Source: Oceanococcus sp051252075 (lineage in GTDB: Bacteria > Pseudomonadota > Gammaproteobacteria > Nevskiales > Oceanococcaceae). Taken from it: a stretch of DNA of 64,000 nucleotides. The position numbers and the translations under genes were made by a program. This document shows, one piece after another, positions 41,962 through 50,994 of the stretch; the stretch's first letter is position 1; every line of letters starts with the position of its first letter. A model generated the notes under the pieces. The model saw nothing but the letters and a program-made list of their open reading frames with translations. It was not told the origin of the DNA and ran no database searches. Where the stretch lies: NCBI GenBank assembly GCA_051252075.1, contig JBPOFU010000004.1:1-64000 (forward strand). Direction: 5' to 3'.

Positions 41962-42210
41962 ATGAAAAGAATTTTGTCAGTGCTTGGTATCTGTTTCATA
42001 TGGAGCGGGGCCGTAGATGCTTATGTCGGACCTGGAGCCGCAGTGACTATGTTGGGGGCTTTGGTAGGCCTTATCGGTACTATAGGATTAGCTTTATGGC
42101 TGGTTTTTTCTTGGCCGATTAAACGCTGGCTAGCAAAACGGCGGCAGGGAATCAAAATTCAGGACGACGCTGAATGCGCTGAGAACTGCGAAAAAGCAAA
42201 GGCCAAGTAA
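41962..42210 (+). CDS. Small membrane protein with YVGPGAA motif
   Basis: 82 residues. A signal-like first helix ends at 'SGAVDAYVGPGA', a second helix follows ('TMLGALVGLIGTIGLALWLV'), then a basic segment 'WPIKRWLAKRRQG' and an acidic/Lys tail. The 'A-Y-V-G-P-G-A' start after a signal peptide recurs in small proteins next to sulfotransferase or arylsulfotransferase genes, as far as I recall; function unknown. The following gene starts at TTG in the very next base. Confidence 0.6.
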   Translation: MKRILSVLGICFIWSGAVDAYVGPGAAVTMLGALVGLIGTIGLALWLVFSWPIKRWLAKRRQGIKIQDDAECAENCEKAKAK

Positions 42211-42942
42211 TTGTTTTCTCTACTACATCCAGCATTTGAGTGGCTGGATAGCCTGTTGGCGGGTTATATTTTTTTGCCCGGACGTATCGTGCTATGGGCA
42301 GCTTTGAGCGGCTTATTTTGCACTTGGTTGTTTTCCGTTGTTTTTCCTAGAAAGCGCGTAGAAGTGCTGAAGCAGCAAATGGCACAAGCTAACGCTGCTA
42401 TGCGCAATACGGAGATGGAGTGGGACGAGGCTTCAAAGAATATAAAACGGGCTTTGTCGGCAGCTTTTCAAAATGCTTTTTTTCGGTTCTTGCCAACTTT
42501 AGTTGCTGCAATACCTGCCCTGAGCATATTGACTTGGTTAGATCAAAATCACACATACACGCACCCCGAAGTCGGGGAAGAGTTAGTGCTGAGTTACTTT
42601 ACTAAACACTTTCCGGACGATGAGTTGGAGAGCGAGGTGCGGAGCGTATTTTGGCCGAATGCCGAGTCAGGGGCGCTAATGTTGCCCTTAGGCACAAAAG
42701 CATTGCAACTGACGCTGGCTGCAAGCGCTAGTGATATATATGAGCAAAGCCTTTATCACAAACTATTGCCAAACCCTATGGGGTATTTGCCGTCAGAAAG
42801 TGTGTTCCAACATGTGAAAATTCACTTTTCTATTGATGGTTATGCCGCATTTTTCCCCAGCATACCCAAATGGGTGATGCTGTTTTTCCCCGTTTTCATT
42901 AGCATTTCCTTAGCATTGCACTTTGCATGGCGGCTATTTTAG
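42211..42942 (+). CDS. Membrane protein resembling Oxa1/DUF106 insertases
   Basis: 243 residues from TTG 42211, immediately after the preceding TAA. Topology: helix 1 (~22-43), a basic then charged coiled coil ('PRKRVEVLKQQMAQANAAMR' and onward, ~45-85), helix 2 (~90-108), a ~110-residue polar domain, and helix 3 (~223-241). The helix, coiled coil, helix order resembles the core of DUF106/EMC3/TMCO1 proteins of the Oxa1 superfamily. The large domain between helices 2 and 3 would be an addition. Family placement is by pattern only and could be wrong. Confidence 0.45.
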   Translation: MFSLLHPAFEWLDSLLAGYIFLPGRIVLWAALSGLFCTWLFSVVFPRKRVEVLKQQMAQANAAMRNTEMEWDEASKNIKRALSAAFQNAFFRFLPTLVAAIPALSILTWLDQNHTYTHPEVGEELVLSYFTKHFPDDELESEVRSVFWPNAESGALMLPLGTKALQLTLAASASDIYEQSLYHKLLPNPMGYLPSESVFQHVKIHFSIDGYAAFFPSIPKWVMLFFPVFISISLALHFAWRLF

Positions 42943-42943
42943 C

Positions 42944-44071
42944 GTGACTAAAGCCAAGCAAAAGCCCTTGATTTTTGCGACGAAGTCTTGGGCTGAGAAC
43001 GTCGCTAAAAGCATCCGTACTCAACCAAGGTTGTGGCGCTCATTGATAGCCATAGAAAACGGCCTGCTGAAAAGTGATCTGGAAAATCAGGAAATAAAAG
43101 CACCTATTTGGGTGATGGGGCTTGCTCGAGCGGGTACAACAGCAACGCTAGAGATGCTGGCTAGCGATACCTCGATTGCAAGCCAAAAATATCAAGACTT
43201 TCCTTTTATGTTGCTGCCCTATCTGTGGAGCAAATTTTTAGCATTCACGCCGGGCGCGAAGGAGGATGCAGTTGAGCGTCCGCATGGAGACGGCATTTTG
43301 ATTTCTTCAAACAGCCCCGAGGCAATGGAGGAGCCGCTATGGATGCTGTATTGGTCGATTTTGCATCAACCGACGATTTCGCAAGTATTAGATCAAAGCC
43401 AACAGCAACCAGCTGAGTTTCCTGCGGCGTTGAAGGCCCATATTGGAAAAGTGTTGTTGGCACAAAAGCGTCAACGCTATTTGGCAAAAAGCAACTACTC
43501 CATTAGCCGCATGCGCTATTTACTCAATGTATTTCCTGATGCCCGCTTTGTGTTGGTCGTGCGTGACCCGATCGAGCATATAGAATCATTAACTCGCCAG
43601 CATCAGCGTTTTAATGCTGGGGTTGCCGATAATCCGCTCGCTTTGTCGCATCTTGAAGCAATAGGTCATTTTGAATTTGGTCCTGGCCGTAGACCCATTA
43701 ACTGCGGCGACACGAAAGTCATTGAATCCATACTGGCTGCTTGGCGAGATGGGAGTGAGTTAGAAGCTTGGGCCCAATATTGGACTCATATTCATAAGTT
43801 TCTGTATGAATCGATTCAGCAAGACCAAGAACTGAGAAAAGCAGTCTTTGTACTAAATCATCAATCCTTGAGTGATAAGCCCGATGCTAGCTTGGATGCG
43901 ATAAAAAGGCATTGTGGTTTAGCCCGAGAAACATCCAATTCAAGCCGCAATCTAAGCGCTAGAAAAACCTATGAATCCACGTTGAGCGATGCCGAGCAAG
44001 CGAAGCTTCGTAAGCTTACTGCTGATGGCATGGGAATATTTGAGCTTTGTCAGCACTCGAGAAAGCGTTAA
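42944..44071 (+). CDS. PAPS-dependent sulfotransferase family protein
   Basis: About 375 residues from GTG 42944 (one base after the previous stop; TTG 42923 overlaps and is less likely). The PAPS 5'-phosphosulfate loop is 'IWVMGLARAGTTATLEMLAS' (G-x-x-R-x-G-T-T), and the 3'-phosphate site is 'RFVLVVRDPIEHIESL'. Length and motif order fit the Sulfotransfer_3-like group. Cytoplasmic by prediction. Last gene of the island, which links a PAPS enzyme with an ASST-like propeller; a relay of sulfate across the membrane can be imagined but is not shown. Confidence 0.82.
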   Translation: MTKAKQKPLIFATKSWAENVAKSIRTQPRLWRSLIAIENGLLKSDLENQEIKAPIWVMGLARAGTTATLEMLASDTSIASQKYQDFPFMLLPYLWSKFLAFTPGAKEDAVERPHGDGILISSNSPEAMEEPLWMLYWSILHQPTISQVLDQSQQQPAEFPAALKAHIGKVLLAQKRQRYLAKSNYSISRMRYLLNVFPDARFVLVVRDPIEHIESLTRQHQRFNAGVADNPLALSHLEAIGHFEFGPGRRPINCGDTKVIESILAAWRDGSELEAWAQYWTHIHKFLYESIQQDQELRKAVFVLNHQSLSDKPDASLDAIKRHCGLARETSNSSRNLSARKTYESTLSDAEQAKLRKLTADGMGIFELCQHSRKR

Positions 44072-44158
44072 GAACACCCTAGAAGATTGGGCGACTTGCT
44101 CCTCAGGCACGTTCGGTCCGGGTGGGGTTTTGTAATGTCTTGACAGCGGACGAAGTGA

Positions 44159-44177
44159 CAACGATTGTTGGTTTTTT
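44159..44177 (+). terminator. Weak candidate terminator after the sulfotransferase island
   Basis: CAAC-GATT-GTTG forms only a 4-bp stem, then G and six T. It lies 88 bases after the sulfotransferase stop. The T-run is good but the stem is short. Confidence 0.25.
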
Positions 44178-44241
44178 GCTTAACGCCCGTAGTGGCCCAA
44201 GCTGTAAGGCAGGCGACGTCAATTCAGAACAGCAAAGGCTT

Positions 44242-45246
44242 CTATTGCAATGCTTTTTGGCAGGCTTTAGAGCTATAAAACGCTTGTAAGCGAGACCGTA
44301 AAAACAGTTCCAGCAAGCCGTTGTCTTTGGCGTTTTGCAATAGTTCCGGTAACAAATTTGTTGTTTCTTCGCGTAGCTTGCCGCGATCCAAACCCAAATG
44401 TTCTAGGATGATATCCAGAGTTTCATCGCCGTAGCTGTCATAAAAACCATTGATGCCTTCGCGGATCAATTCCTGGATGTATTCGGTTTGTCGCAGATCT
44501 TGCCAAACGGATAAGCCAAAGCTGATCAGGCGATCAATTTCCTCATCTTCCAGCAGTTCTGCCACGGTGAGTTGGGTGTTTTGTGCACCAGCCCATATTT
44601 CGTTAGCCAGTTCGCGTACCTGCTCTGGCCCTAAGGCGTCGAGCAAAAATTGCCGGCTATTGCGTATGGTCTTTTCTGCATTGCTTTTGATGAAGCCACG
44701 TAGCCGATCTTCTACTGCGGCTTCCAAACCGACGCGTTTGTTCAATGCGGAAGCGCCTTTACTCAGCAAGCCCATGCCAGGCACTTTTTTCTGCATGGCC
44801 TCGCTGCTGCTGGCGACATAGTCGCGAATTCCGCTGTACAAGACATTGGAGATCAGCATGGAATACAGCGGGCTTTGCGTGGCCTGAGTGATGAGGTTGT
44901 CACGCACCCGTTCCATCTGGATGACCAGGTCAATGCCCGCTTCAAACAATTCGTCGTCGATCAGATCGCCAAGGCTGGTGTCCTGATTGATCGGCAAATG
45001 AATCAAGCGTTTGCTCAGCGAACCCAGCAGCACGGTGAGGGTATCGGGCAGATACCATTGTTCGACCCAGCGTAGGGTGGTTTCAATCGTGGTTTCTGCG
45101 TCCAAACCTTGCGTGAGCGTCGTTTTCGAAGCCCAATCCCACAATTCATCCACCAGCTTGGCGAGATCGGCTTCGGATTGCTTGCCCGTCAGGCGATCAA
45201 TTTCGAACTTGACGTGGGCTTGTAACAGTTTGTCGGCAGTGCTCAT
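44242..45246 (-). CDS. Conserved helical protein upstream-coupled to rdgC, unknown
   Basis: 334 residues from ATG 45246. Predicted almost entirely alpha-helical, with acidic/leucine-rich segments ('DKLLQAHVKFEIDRLTGK', 'LLEDEEIDRLISFGLSVWQD') and a short glycine-containing middle ('KVPGMGLLSKGASALNKRVG'). No signal peptide or membrane helix. I do not recognise a named family. It starts 10 bases after the rdgC stop, so it is likely cotranscribed with rdgC; the role is unknown. Confidence 0.65.
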   Translation of the reverse strand: MSTADKLLQAHVKFEIDRLTGKQSEADLAKLVDELWDWASKTTLTQGLDAETTIETTLRWVEQWYLPDTLTVLLGSLSKRLIHLPINQDTSLGDLIDDELFEAGIDLVIQMERVRDNLITQATQSPLYSMLISNVLYSGIRDYVASSSEAMQKKVPGMGLLSKGASALNKRVGLEAAVEDRLRGFIKSNAEKTIRNSRQFLLDALGPEQVRELANEIWAGAQNTQLTVAELLEDEEIDRLISFGLSVWQDLRQTEYIQELIREGINGFYDSYGDETLDIILEHLGLDRGKLREETTNLLPELLQNAKDNGLLELFLRSRLQAFYSSKACQKALQ

Positions 45247-45256
45247 GTTCGGGGTC

Positions 45257-46165
45257 CTACGCTTTGGCGTCGGCCCCAATCATGGCGCAAAGTTCGCCCA
45301 ACATCATCCTTAATTCATTGCTCATCAATGTGAAGTCGATTTCAAAGCGTTGTTCTGCATCAACATCGCTGCCTTCCGCATCGTCGTCACGGTCCATATC
45401 GATGAACTTCAAGCGCTTGATTTGCAAGTTGTCATGCAAAACGAAAGAGAGTTTGTCGCTCCATGACATGCCCAATTTGCTAGCGCGTTTACCGGCGGTA
45501 ATGTGTTTGCGAATTTCCTCGGTATTCAGCGGGTGGCGCAAATAACGCACGGTGGATTTGGTTTCTTCACTGCCGTTGAGCTCGCACTCGTCTTCAATTA
45601 GGAAACTACCGGGCGCCTTATTGGCAGCCAGCCATTCGGTCATGCTGACTGACAAAGCCATATTTGGCTCTATCAATTCGACAGGTGGCAAATCTTCCAC
45701 ACAGGTGCGTAAGTATTCGATCAAATTTTCCGCCGCCGCCGCAGTGGAGGTATCCACGATCAGCCAGCCTTGTTCGCAATCAATCCAAGCGCGCACTTGT
45801 TTGCGCCGCGAAAATGCGCGCGGTAGCAAGGACATCGTCAACTCGTCTTTGATGTCGCGCATTTGTTTGCGCCCTGGCTTGTAGCCGCGTTGGGCTTCAA
45901 AGTCGCGGGCTTTTTCTTTGGCTTCTTCGTTGATGACACTGGCGGGAAGCAACTTTTCTTCAGTGCCGTAAGCAATCAGCAAATGTGGAACTAAGGCCTC
46001 TACCAAAGCGCCTTCGTCATTTTTTGGCGCTACCCAACCTCGACTTTGCGCAGTTTGCCCAGAACACGGCAGCAGTGGCTTTCGTGCCAACTGTTCTTCC
46101 AGTGCGGCAGGGGTAATGGACCAGGGCTGGGTGAGCCGAAACAGACAAAGATTCTTGAACCACAT
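45257..46165 (-). CDS. rdgC: Recombination-associated protein RdgC
   Basis: 302 residues, the E. coli length. It opens 'MWFKNLCLFRLTQPWSI', the conserved RdgC start, with 'GWVAPKNDEGALVEA' and 'KARDFEAQRGYKPGRKQMRD' (basic DNA-contact segment), 'AFSRRKQVRAWID', and 'LGMSWSDKLSFVLHDNLQIK'. RdgC forms a ring-shaped dimer on double-stranded DNA and restrains RecA. Start chosen at ATG 46165 because family members begin M-(x)-W-F-K-N-L; ATG 46171 is two codons longer. Confidence 0.95.
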   Translation of the reverse strand: MWFKNLCLFRLTQPWSITPAALEEQLARKPLLPCSGQTAQSRGWVAPKNDEGALVEALVPHLLIAYGTEEKLLPASVINEEAKEKARDFEAQRGYKPGRKQMRDIKDELTMSLLPRAFSRRKQVRAWIDCEQGWLIVDTSTAAAAENLIEYLRTCVEDLPPVELIEPNMALSVSMTEWLAANKAPGSFLIEDECELNGSEETKSTVRYLRHPLNTEEIRKHITAGKRASKLGMSWSDKLSFVLHDNLQIKRLKFIDMDRDDDAEGSDVDAEQRFEIDFTLMSNELRMMLGELCAMIGADAKA

Positions 46166-46272
46166 AACCAAAGATCAACGCGAAAACGGGGCGCGGATCA
46201 TAACAGGGCTATAGCTGGCATGGACAAGCGCGCAGAGGTGTTTTGTAATGGAGGCGAGGCAAGGGGGAGAAT

Positions 46273-46815
46273 ATGAGCGACCAACAAGCAACGGATTTGA
46301 CTCGGCAAGGGCCATCGGCCTTGTACCAAGCGCTGTACGCGGAGCTGAAAGTACGGGCGCACAGAGAGCGTCGGAAATTGCCCGTCGGGCAGACGTTCGT
46401 GACCACCGCATTGGTCAACGAAGCGTTTTTCAAATTGGCCAATAAAACTGATTACGCCAGTCGTGCTCATTTTTTGAATACCGCAGCGGCGGCCATGCGC
46501 CAAGTCTTGGTCGATTCTGCGCGTGCCAGCTTGGCGGAGAAGCGTGGCAGTGGTGCAAGGGCCTTGTCCTTGGATGATTCCGGTCTAGGCATCATGCCCG
46601 CAGATCCGGCCGATGGCGCCGAGCATTTGCTACAAATCAATCAACATTTGGAGCAATTGGCGCAGCTTAGCCCGCGTTTGGCCAAAGTGGTGGAGTGTCG
46701 GTTTTTCAGCGGCTATACCGATGAGGAAACCGCACAGGCTTTGGATGTCACCGAACGCACCGTGCGACGCGATTGGTTAAAGGCCAAAGCTTGGTTGTAT
46801 GACGCCATGAAATAG
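46273..46815 (+). CDS. ECF sigma factor, SigECF/TIGR02999 type
   Basis: 180 residues. Sigma region 2 is degenerate ('AHRERRKLPVGQTFVTTALV', 'NEAFFKLAN') but fits the group of planctomycete- and xanthomonad-like ECF factors. Region 4 is clear: 'LSPRLAKVVECRFFSGYTDE' and 'ALDVTERTVRRDWLKAKAWL'. GGGGGAG precedes the ATG. These sigma factors are typically encoded beside a Ser/Thr protein kinase instead of an anti-sigma factor, and here a kinase gene lies convergent 4 bases away. That suggests control by phosphorylation. Confidence 0.88.
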   Translation: MSDQQATDLTRQGPSALYQALYAELKVRAHRERRKLPVGQTFVTTALVNEAFFKLANKTDYASRAHFLNTAAAAMRQVLVDSARASLAEKRGSGARALSLDDSGLGIMPADPADGAEHLLQINQHLEQLAQLSPRLAKVVECRFFSGYTDEETAQALDVTERTVRRDWLKAKAWLYDAMK

Positions 46816-46819
46816 GGCG

Positions 46820-49483
46820 TTAAAAGCCCTGCGGCCCCTGGCTGAGCGGATGCTGATCGCCGAGCTCTTGTAGCGCGTTTTGGCGATTGACTTGAGCCAA
46901 GGTATCGGCTGCTTTGGTTTGACCCAGGGCCTGTAACATGGCCACTTTTTGGTCATTCATGCGAATAACTTCGAAATGTCCTTGGCGACGCGCTTGGGTC
47001 TTGCTGGCGATGGCTTTGTTGAGCCAGTTCAATGCGTCTTGTGTTTGACCGCGTCCTTGTAGCCAATGGGCCTTGAGCGCTTGCGCATCGGCAAGCTGGC
47101 TCAAAGCACTACGTCCGATCGAGGCCAGCCCGAGTAGCGTGGCGGAAAAACGGGTTTCCGCTTCTAGCCGTTCGGTGTCTTGTTGCATCAAGCTGGCTAA
47201 AACGGCTTGATTGAGATAGCGCCAACTAAAGGGCTTGTCGTCAGCGTGCTGCAGGCTCTCTTTGAGCATGGTTTTGGCTTCGTCGCTTAAACCCTCGTCG
47301 ATTAAGGCGCGGCTCAGGGCGTACACCGCACTGGCGTGTAGACGCCCGCCCGCGCCGGCATATTTACTTGCCATCCATTCCCCTTGCTCTAGCAAGCGCA
47401 TGCCAGCGTTGCGACGGCCGTTCAGCCGGTGTGCCACGCCTAGATTTTTCATCAATGTGGCTTGGGCGGCGGAGGCGCCATATAACTGGGTGCGTAATTC
47501 CAAGGCCGCGGAGAGTCGCTTTTCTCCTTCCCAGGCACGCCCGTAGCGCAAGGCAAATAGGCCCCAATTGGCCAGCAGATTTAAGGCGTCAGGGGAGTTA
47601 TCCCGTCCAATGGCTTGCCACACGGCCCAGGCATCGGCGCAAGCATCCAGGGCATCTGGCACACGATTGTCGTAGTACAGAGCAACCGCAAGATTGATCA
47701 GTACCACCCCGGTTTCTTGATGCTCTGCACCCCAGTGTTGACGAGCGTCTACAGCAGCGCGTTGCAGATACGCAACGGCCTGGTCCGTGTGCCCCTCGGC
47801 ACGGGCCAGTTGTGAGGCCAAGGTCGCTCCCCAAATGCGTTCCGTGGGATAGCGCTCCGGCTGCTTCTGCCAGACTTCATCGGCTTGTTGGTACAGCGCC
47901 TTAGCCTGCGCATAGTCGCCCTCTCGATAGGCGAGGTGGGCAAGGTCTATGCGGATATTGGCAAGAATATCCTCCGGCATATCACTGGGGGCGAGTTGGT
48001 AAGCACGCTGCAGCAGCTCACGCGCGGCGGCGTAATCTTCGGTAAACAGCTGCAGCTCGCCAAGCATTTGCATGAGTCCGGCCGCTGTCGCTGGGTCGTC
48101 GCCAAAATCGCGCTCTATATGTTTTGTGCTTTGGCTAAACAAATCCCGTGCGCTGAGGCGGCTGGTATCCAATTCGTTGGCCGCGCTGCGGAACAGCTGC
48201 AACATGGCACCACGCATGGTGGATAAGCGTGCCGCTTCGCGGCGGGCAAGATCACGCTGCTGTGTGGCTTGGTGAGCCTGCCAGGTGGCTAGCCCTAAGC
48301 CCGCAATCAAGCTTGCGGCAACCGCCAGCAGTGCGCCGCTGACCACCGCGTGCCGGCGTATCCACTTTCGGCTGCGATACAGCCAATTCGGTGGACGCGC
48401 TGCAATCGGCTGGTGATTCAAATGGCGCTGTATGTCCGCCGCAAAGGCGGCGATGGATTCATAACGCTGTTGCGGGTCGCGGGCGAGCGCCTTACTGCAA
48501 ATGGCATCCAAATCGCCGCTGAGGTCTACGCTATCTGTGCTACTAACGCGTCGGCTTGGTGGCGTGGGTTCTTGGTGACATATCGTATCCAAGACCTGCG
48601 GCAGGCTCAGGCCCTGCAGCTGTATGGGCGGCTGCCCGCACAGTGAAAAGTACAGGCTGGCACCCAAGCCGTAGACATCGGTGGCCGTGGTTATAGTTTG
48701 GCCGTTGAGTTGTTCTGGCGCGGCGTAATTGGGCGTGGCTAAGGCTTCGGTGTGCTCTTGATTGAATTGCCCGGGGTTTATTTTGGCGATGCCAAAATCC
48801 AGCAGGCGGGGTTGGCCGTTGTCATCGACCATGATGTTGTCGGGTTTGATATCGCGATGCACGATCAGCTGCTGATGGGCGTAGTTTATCGCCTGACACA
48901 GTTCAAGTACGAGGTGTAAGCGCAGTTGTAGACTGGGTTGTTCTTGCTGTAGCCACTGACCCAACGTGCGCCCTTGCACAAACTCCATGGCCATGTAGGG
49001 GCGTCCATCCGCACTCAGGCCGCCGTCTATCAGGCGTGCTAATCCAGGATGGTTGAGATTCGCCAGAATTTGGCGTTCGCTTTCAAAGCGTTGCAGCTGT
49101 TCCGGCAGATCAACGCGGAGTAGCTTCAGGGCAACGACTTGCTGGTAGACACCATCATTGCGGCGCGCTTTGTACACCTCGCCCATGCCGCCACGGCCGA
49201 GCAAGGCAAGAATTTCCCAGGGGCCGATTTGACCCTGCAGTTGCGGCGGCTCATCGCGTGACAGTGGCGGCCCACGTTTGTCATCTTCGCCTAGCGGGCC
49301 GGTTTCTAAGAATTCGTTGGATTCATCGCTGGCTTGCAATAGCTGCAAAACGCGCTGAGCCAAGTCGGCGTTTCCGCCCGCTCGTTGGCGCACGTGAGCT
49401 TCACGTTTTTGCGGTGGTAAATCCAGCGCTTCGTCCAGCAGGGCATCAATCTCCTGCCATAGCGCGGCGTCGTTCATACTCAT
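46820..49483 (-). CDS. Ser/Thr protein kinase with TPR C-terminal domain
   Basis: About 887 residues. Kinase domain ~85-365: 'ILALLGRGGMGEVYKARR' (glycine loop), 'VVALKLLR' (Lys), 'LIVHRDIKPDNIMVDDNG' (catalytic loop), 'LLDFGIAKI' (DFG) and 'TPNYAAPEQLNG'. A single membrane helix (~385-407, 'VVSGALLAVAASLIAGLGLA') places the C-terminal ~450 residues, a series of TPR-like helices, in the periplasm. The N-terminus has a helical segment common to kinases paired with TIGR02999 sigma factors. Convergent with that sigma gene. Start ATG 49483; GTG 49489 and ATG 49477 are alternatives. Confidence 0.9.
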   Translation of the reverse strand: MSMNDAALWQEIDALLDEALDLPPQKREAHVRQRAGGNADLAQRVLQLLQASDESNEFLETGPLGEDDKRGPPLSRDEPPQLQGQIGPWEILALLGRGGMGEVYKARRNDGVYQQVVALKLLRVDLPEQLQRFESERQILANLNHPGLARLIDGGLSADGRPYMAMEFVQGRTLGQWLQQEQPSLQLRLHLVLELCQAINYAHQQLIVHRDIKPDNIMVDDNGQPRLLDFGIAKINPGQFNQEHTEALATPNYAAPEQLNGQTITTATDVYGLGASLYFSLCGQPPIQLQGLSLPQVLDTICHQEPTPPSRRVSSTDSVDLSGDLDAICSKALARDPQQRYESIAAFAADIQRHLNHQPIAARPPNWLYRSRKWIRRHAVVSGALLAVAASLIAGLGLATWQAHQATQQRDLARREAARLSTMRGAMLQLFRSAANELDTSRLSARDLFSQSTKHIERDFGDDPATAAGLMQMLGELQLFTEDYAAARELLQRAYQLAPSDMPEDILANIRIDLAHLAYREGDYAQAKALYQQADEVWQKQPERYPTERIWGATLASQLARAEGHTDQAVAYLQRAAVDARQHWGAEHQETGVVLINLAVALYYDNRVPDALDACADAWAVWQAIGRDNSPDALNLLANWGLFALRYGRAWEGEKRLSAALELRTQLYGASAAQATLMKNLGVAHRLNGRRNAGMRLLEQGEWMASKYAGAGGRLHASAVYALSRALIDEGLSDEAKTMLKESLQHADDKPFSWRYLNQAVLASLMQQDTERLEAETRFSATLLGLASIGRSALSQLADAQALKAHWLQGRGQTQDALNWLNKAIASKTQARRQGHFEVIRMNDQKVAMLQALGQTKAADTLAQVNRQNALQELGDQHPLSQGPQGF

Positions 49484-49608
49484 AGGCACAATTTAAACGT
49501 TATGACACAGGATCTAAGCTTTGGTCTGTTGTATAGGACTTGTAGTATTCCTTTGCATGACGGTCGGCGCAATGCGCACGGCAATATTTTAATCAGGAGG
49601 ATTTCAGC

Positions 49609-50367
49609 ATGATGTTGGCAAGGATGAGCGTTTTATTGGTTGCTGCGGTGTCGCCTCTGGGCGCATGGGCCGCTGGCAATTTGTCATACGGACAAGTCGG
49701 CGGTGAGGCTCAGCAGATGATGGAGTATGGCCATGATGCCGTGCGTATGTCGCAGCGCGGCCAAGCCCAATGGATGCTTTACAAAGACAAAGAGCAGACT
49801 TTGTATGTCATTGACGACAGCAAAAAAAGCTATCAGAAAGTCACCAAAGAGATGGCCCAGCAATTGGGCAAGCAGGTTGACGCGATGAAGTCGCAAATCG
49901 AAGCGCAGATGGCCATGTTGCCGCCAGAGCAGCGGGAAATGATGCGCGGCATGATGCCGAAAATCCCGGATATCGCTCAGCAACACAACTACCGCGTTGA
50001 AAACGACGGAAAAGCGCGCGAGGTGGCATCTTATGCCTGTCAGCCGATTTTGGTTTATGACAATGATGAGCCTAGCGAGGCTTTGTGCATTGCCAGCTTG
50101 AAAGATTTAAAAGTGACCTCGCAAGACTTTGCTTTGTTGAAGCGTATGGGCGAGACCATGAGCAGCTTCGCTGCACAATTTGGCGCGGGCTCCATGGCCG
50201 CGGTCATGGATAAGATTGATGGCATTCCTGTTGAGCATCGCAAGGCAGGCAGCGAAACGGCACAGTCTGTATTACTGCGTGTCGGTCAGGAAGAGCCTAA
50301 GCCGGAGCGCATGAGCGTGCCAAAGGGCTATGCTGAACAGTCATTAATGCAGGGTTTTGGACAATGA
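49609..50367 (+). CDS. Secreted protein of unknown function (DUF4412-like)
   Basis: 252 residues. AGGAGG lies 8 bases before ATG 49609. Signal peptide 'SVLLVAAVSPLGAWAAGN'. The chain is Met/Gln-rich ('KEMAQQLGKQVDAMKSQIE', 'MMRGMMPKIPD') with a pattern 'Y-K-D-K-E-Q-T-L-Y-V-I-D-D-S-K-K-S-Y' seen in proteins that report a bound or measured lipid state (DUF4412/LolA-like), but similarity is weak. Two Cys around residues 144 and 161 could form a disulfide. ATGA overlap with yceH. Confidence 0.6.
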   Translation: MMLARMSVLLVAAVSPLGAWAAGNLSYGQVGGEAQQMMEYGHDAVRMSQRGQAQWMLYKDKEQTLYVIDDSKKSYQKVTKEMAQQLGKQVDAMKSQIEAQMAMLPPEQREMMRGMMPKIPDIAQQHNYRVENDGKAREVASYACQPILVYDNDEPSEALCIASLKDLKVTSQDFALLKRMGETMSSFAAQFGAGSMAAVMDKIDGIPVEHRKAGSETAQSVLLRVGQEEPKPERMSVPKGYAEQSLMQGFGQ

Positions 50368-50987
50368 GCGAAGTGCTACTGAGCGCGCCGCAGGCGCGGG
50401 TAATGGGGGCTTTGGTCGAAAAGTCGCTGTCTACGCCACAGTATTACCCTATGACGGTGAATGCCCTAATGGCCGCCTGCAATCAGAAGAACTGCCGTCA
50501 CCCGTTGATGCAATTGACAGCAGGTGAGGTGGGATCAGCCTTACTCGACTTATTGGACTTGGATCTGGTAGCCGATGAACGCAGTTCACGCGTGCCGCGC
50601 TGGCGCCATCGCTTTAAGAATCAGTTCTTGCTGAAGGCGGAGACGCAGGCGGTGTTGATCGCGCTGATGCTACGCGGGCCGCAAACTTTGGCAGAGCTGC
50701 GGTCTAACACCAGCAATTTGGGTGGTCCGTTTGAGTTGGAGGTGATTGAGCAGGCCATAGAGGATCTGCAAGATCGCGGGCAACCCCTAATAAAGTTGCT
50801 GGGACAAAAAGACCAAAAAGGCGCGCGTTACGCCCATTTGTTGTGTGGCGAAGACGCTATTGTCGAACCGCTGGCGAGCACGCGCAGTGCGCCAGCAGCT
50901 TCACGATTGGATGAACTGGAGCAACGCATAGTGCGATTGGAAGGGCAGCTAACCAAGTTGCTTGGTGCGGATGGAGTGCCTGACTGA
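50364..50987 (+). CDS. UPF0502/DUF480 protein YceH
   Basis: 207 residues. 'LSAPQARVMGALVEKSLSTP' and 'YYPMTVNALMAACNQKNCRH' start the first winged-helix domain, and 'LMLRGPQTLAELRSNTSNLG' starts the second: the tandem arrangement of YceH/UPF0502. The C-terminus adds a coiled coil ('LDELEQRIVRLEGQLTKLLG'). A DNA-binding-like fold is established for the family, but its function is not. Gene overlaps its upstream neighbour by 4 bases and is convergent with slyX. Confidence 0.92.
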   Translation: MSEVLLSAPQARVMGALVEKSLSTPQYYPMTVNALMAACNQKNCRHPLMQLTAGEVGSALLDLLDLDLVADERSSRVPRWRHRFKNQFLLKAETQAVLIALMLRGPQTLAELRSNTSNLGGPFELEVIEQAIEDLQDRGQPLIKLLGQKDQKGARYAHLLCGEDAIVEPLASTRSAPAASRLDELEQRIVRLEGQLTKLLGADGVPD

Positions 50988-50994
50988 ACTTTGC

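Noticed and set aside
46814..46830. AGGGC/GCCCT stem between the ECF sigma and kinase genes as a bidirectional terminator
   Set aside because: Five-base stem without T-runs on either strand, and it overlaps the kinase stop.
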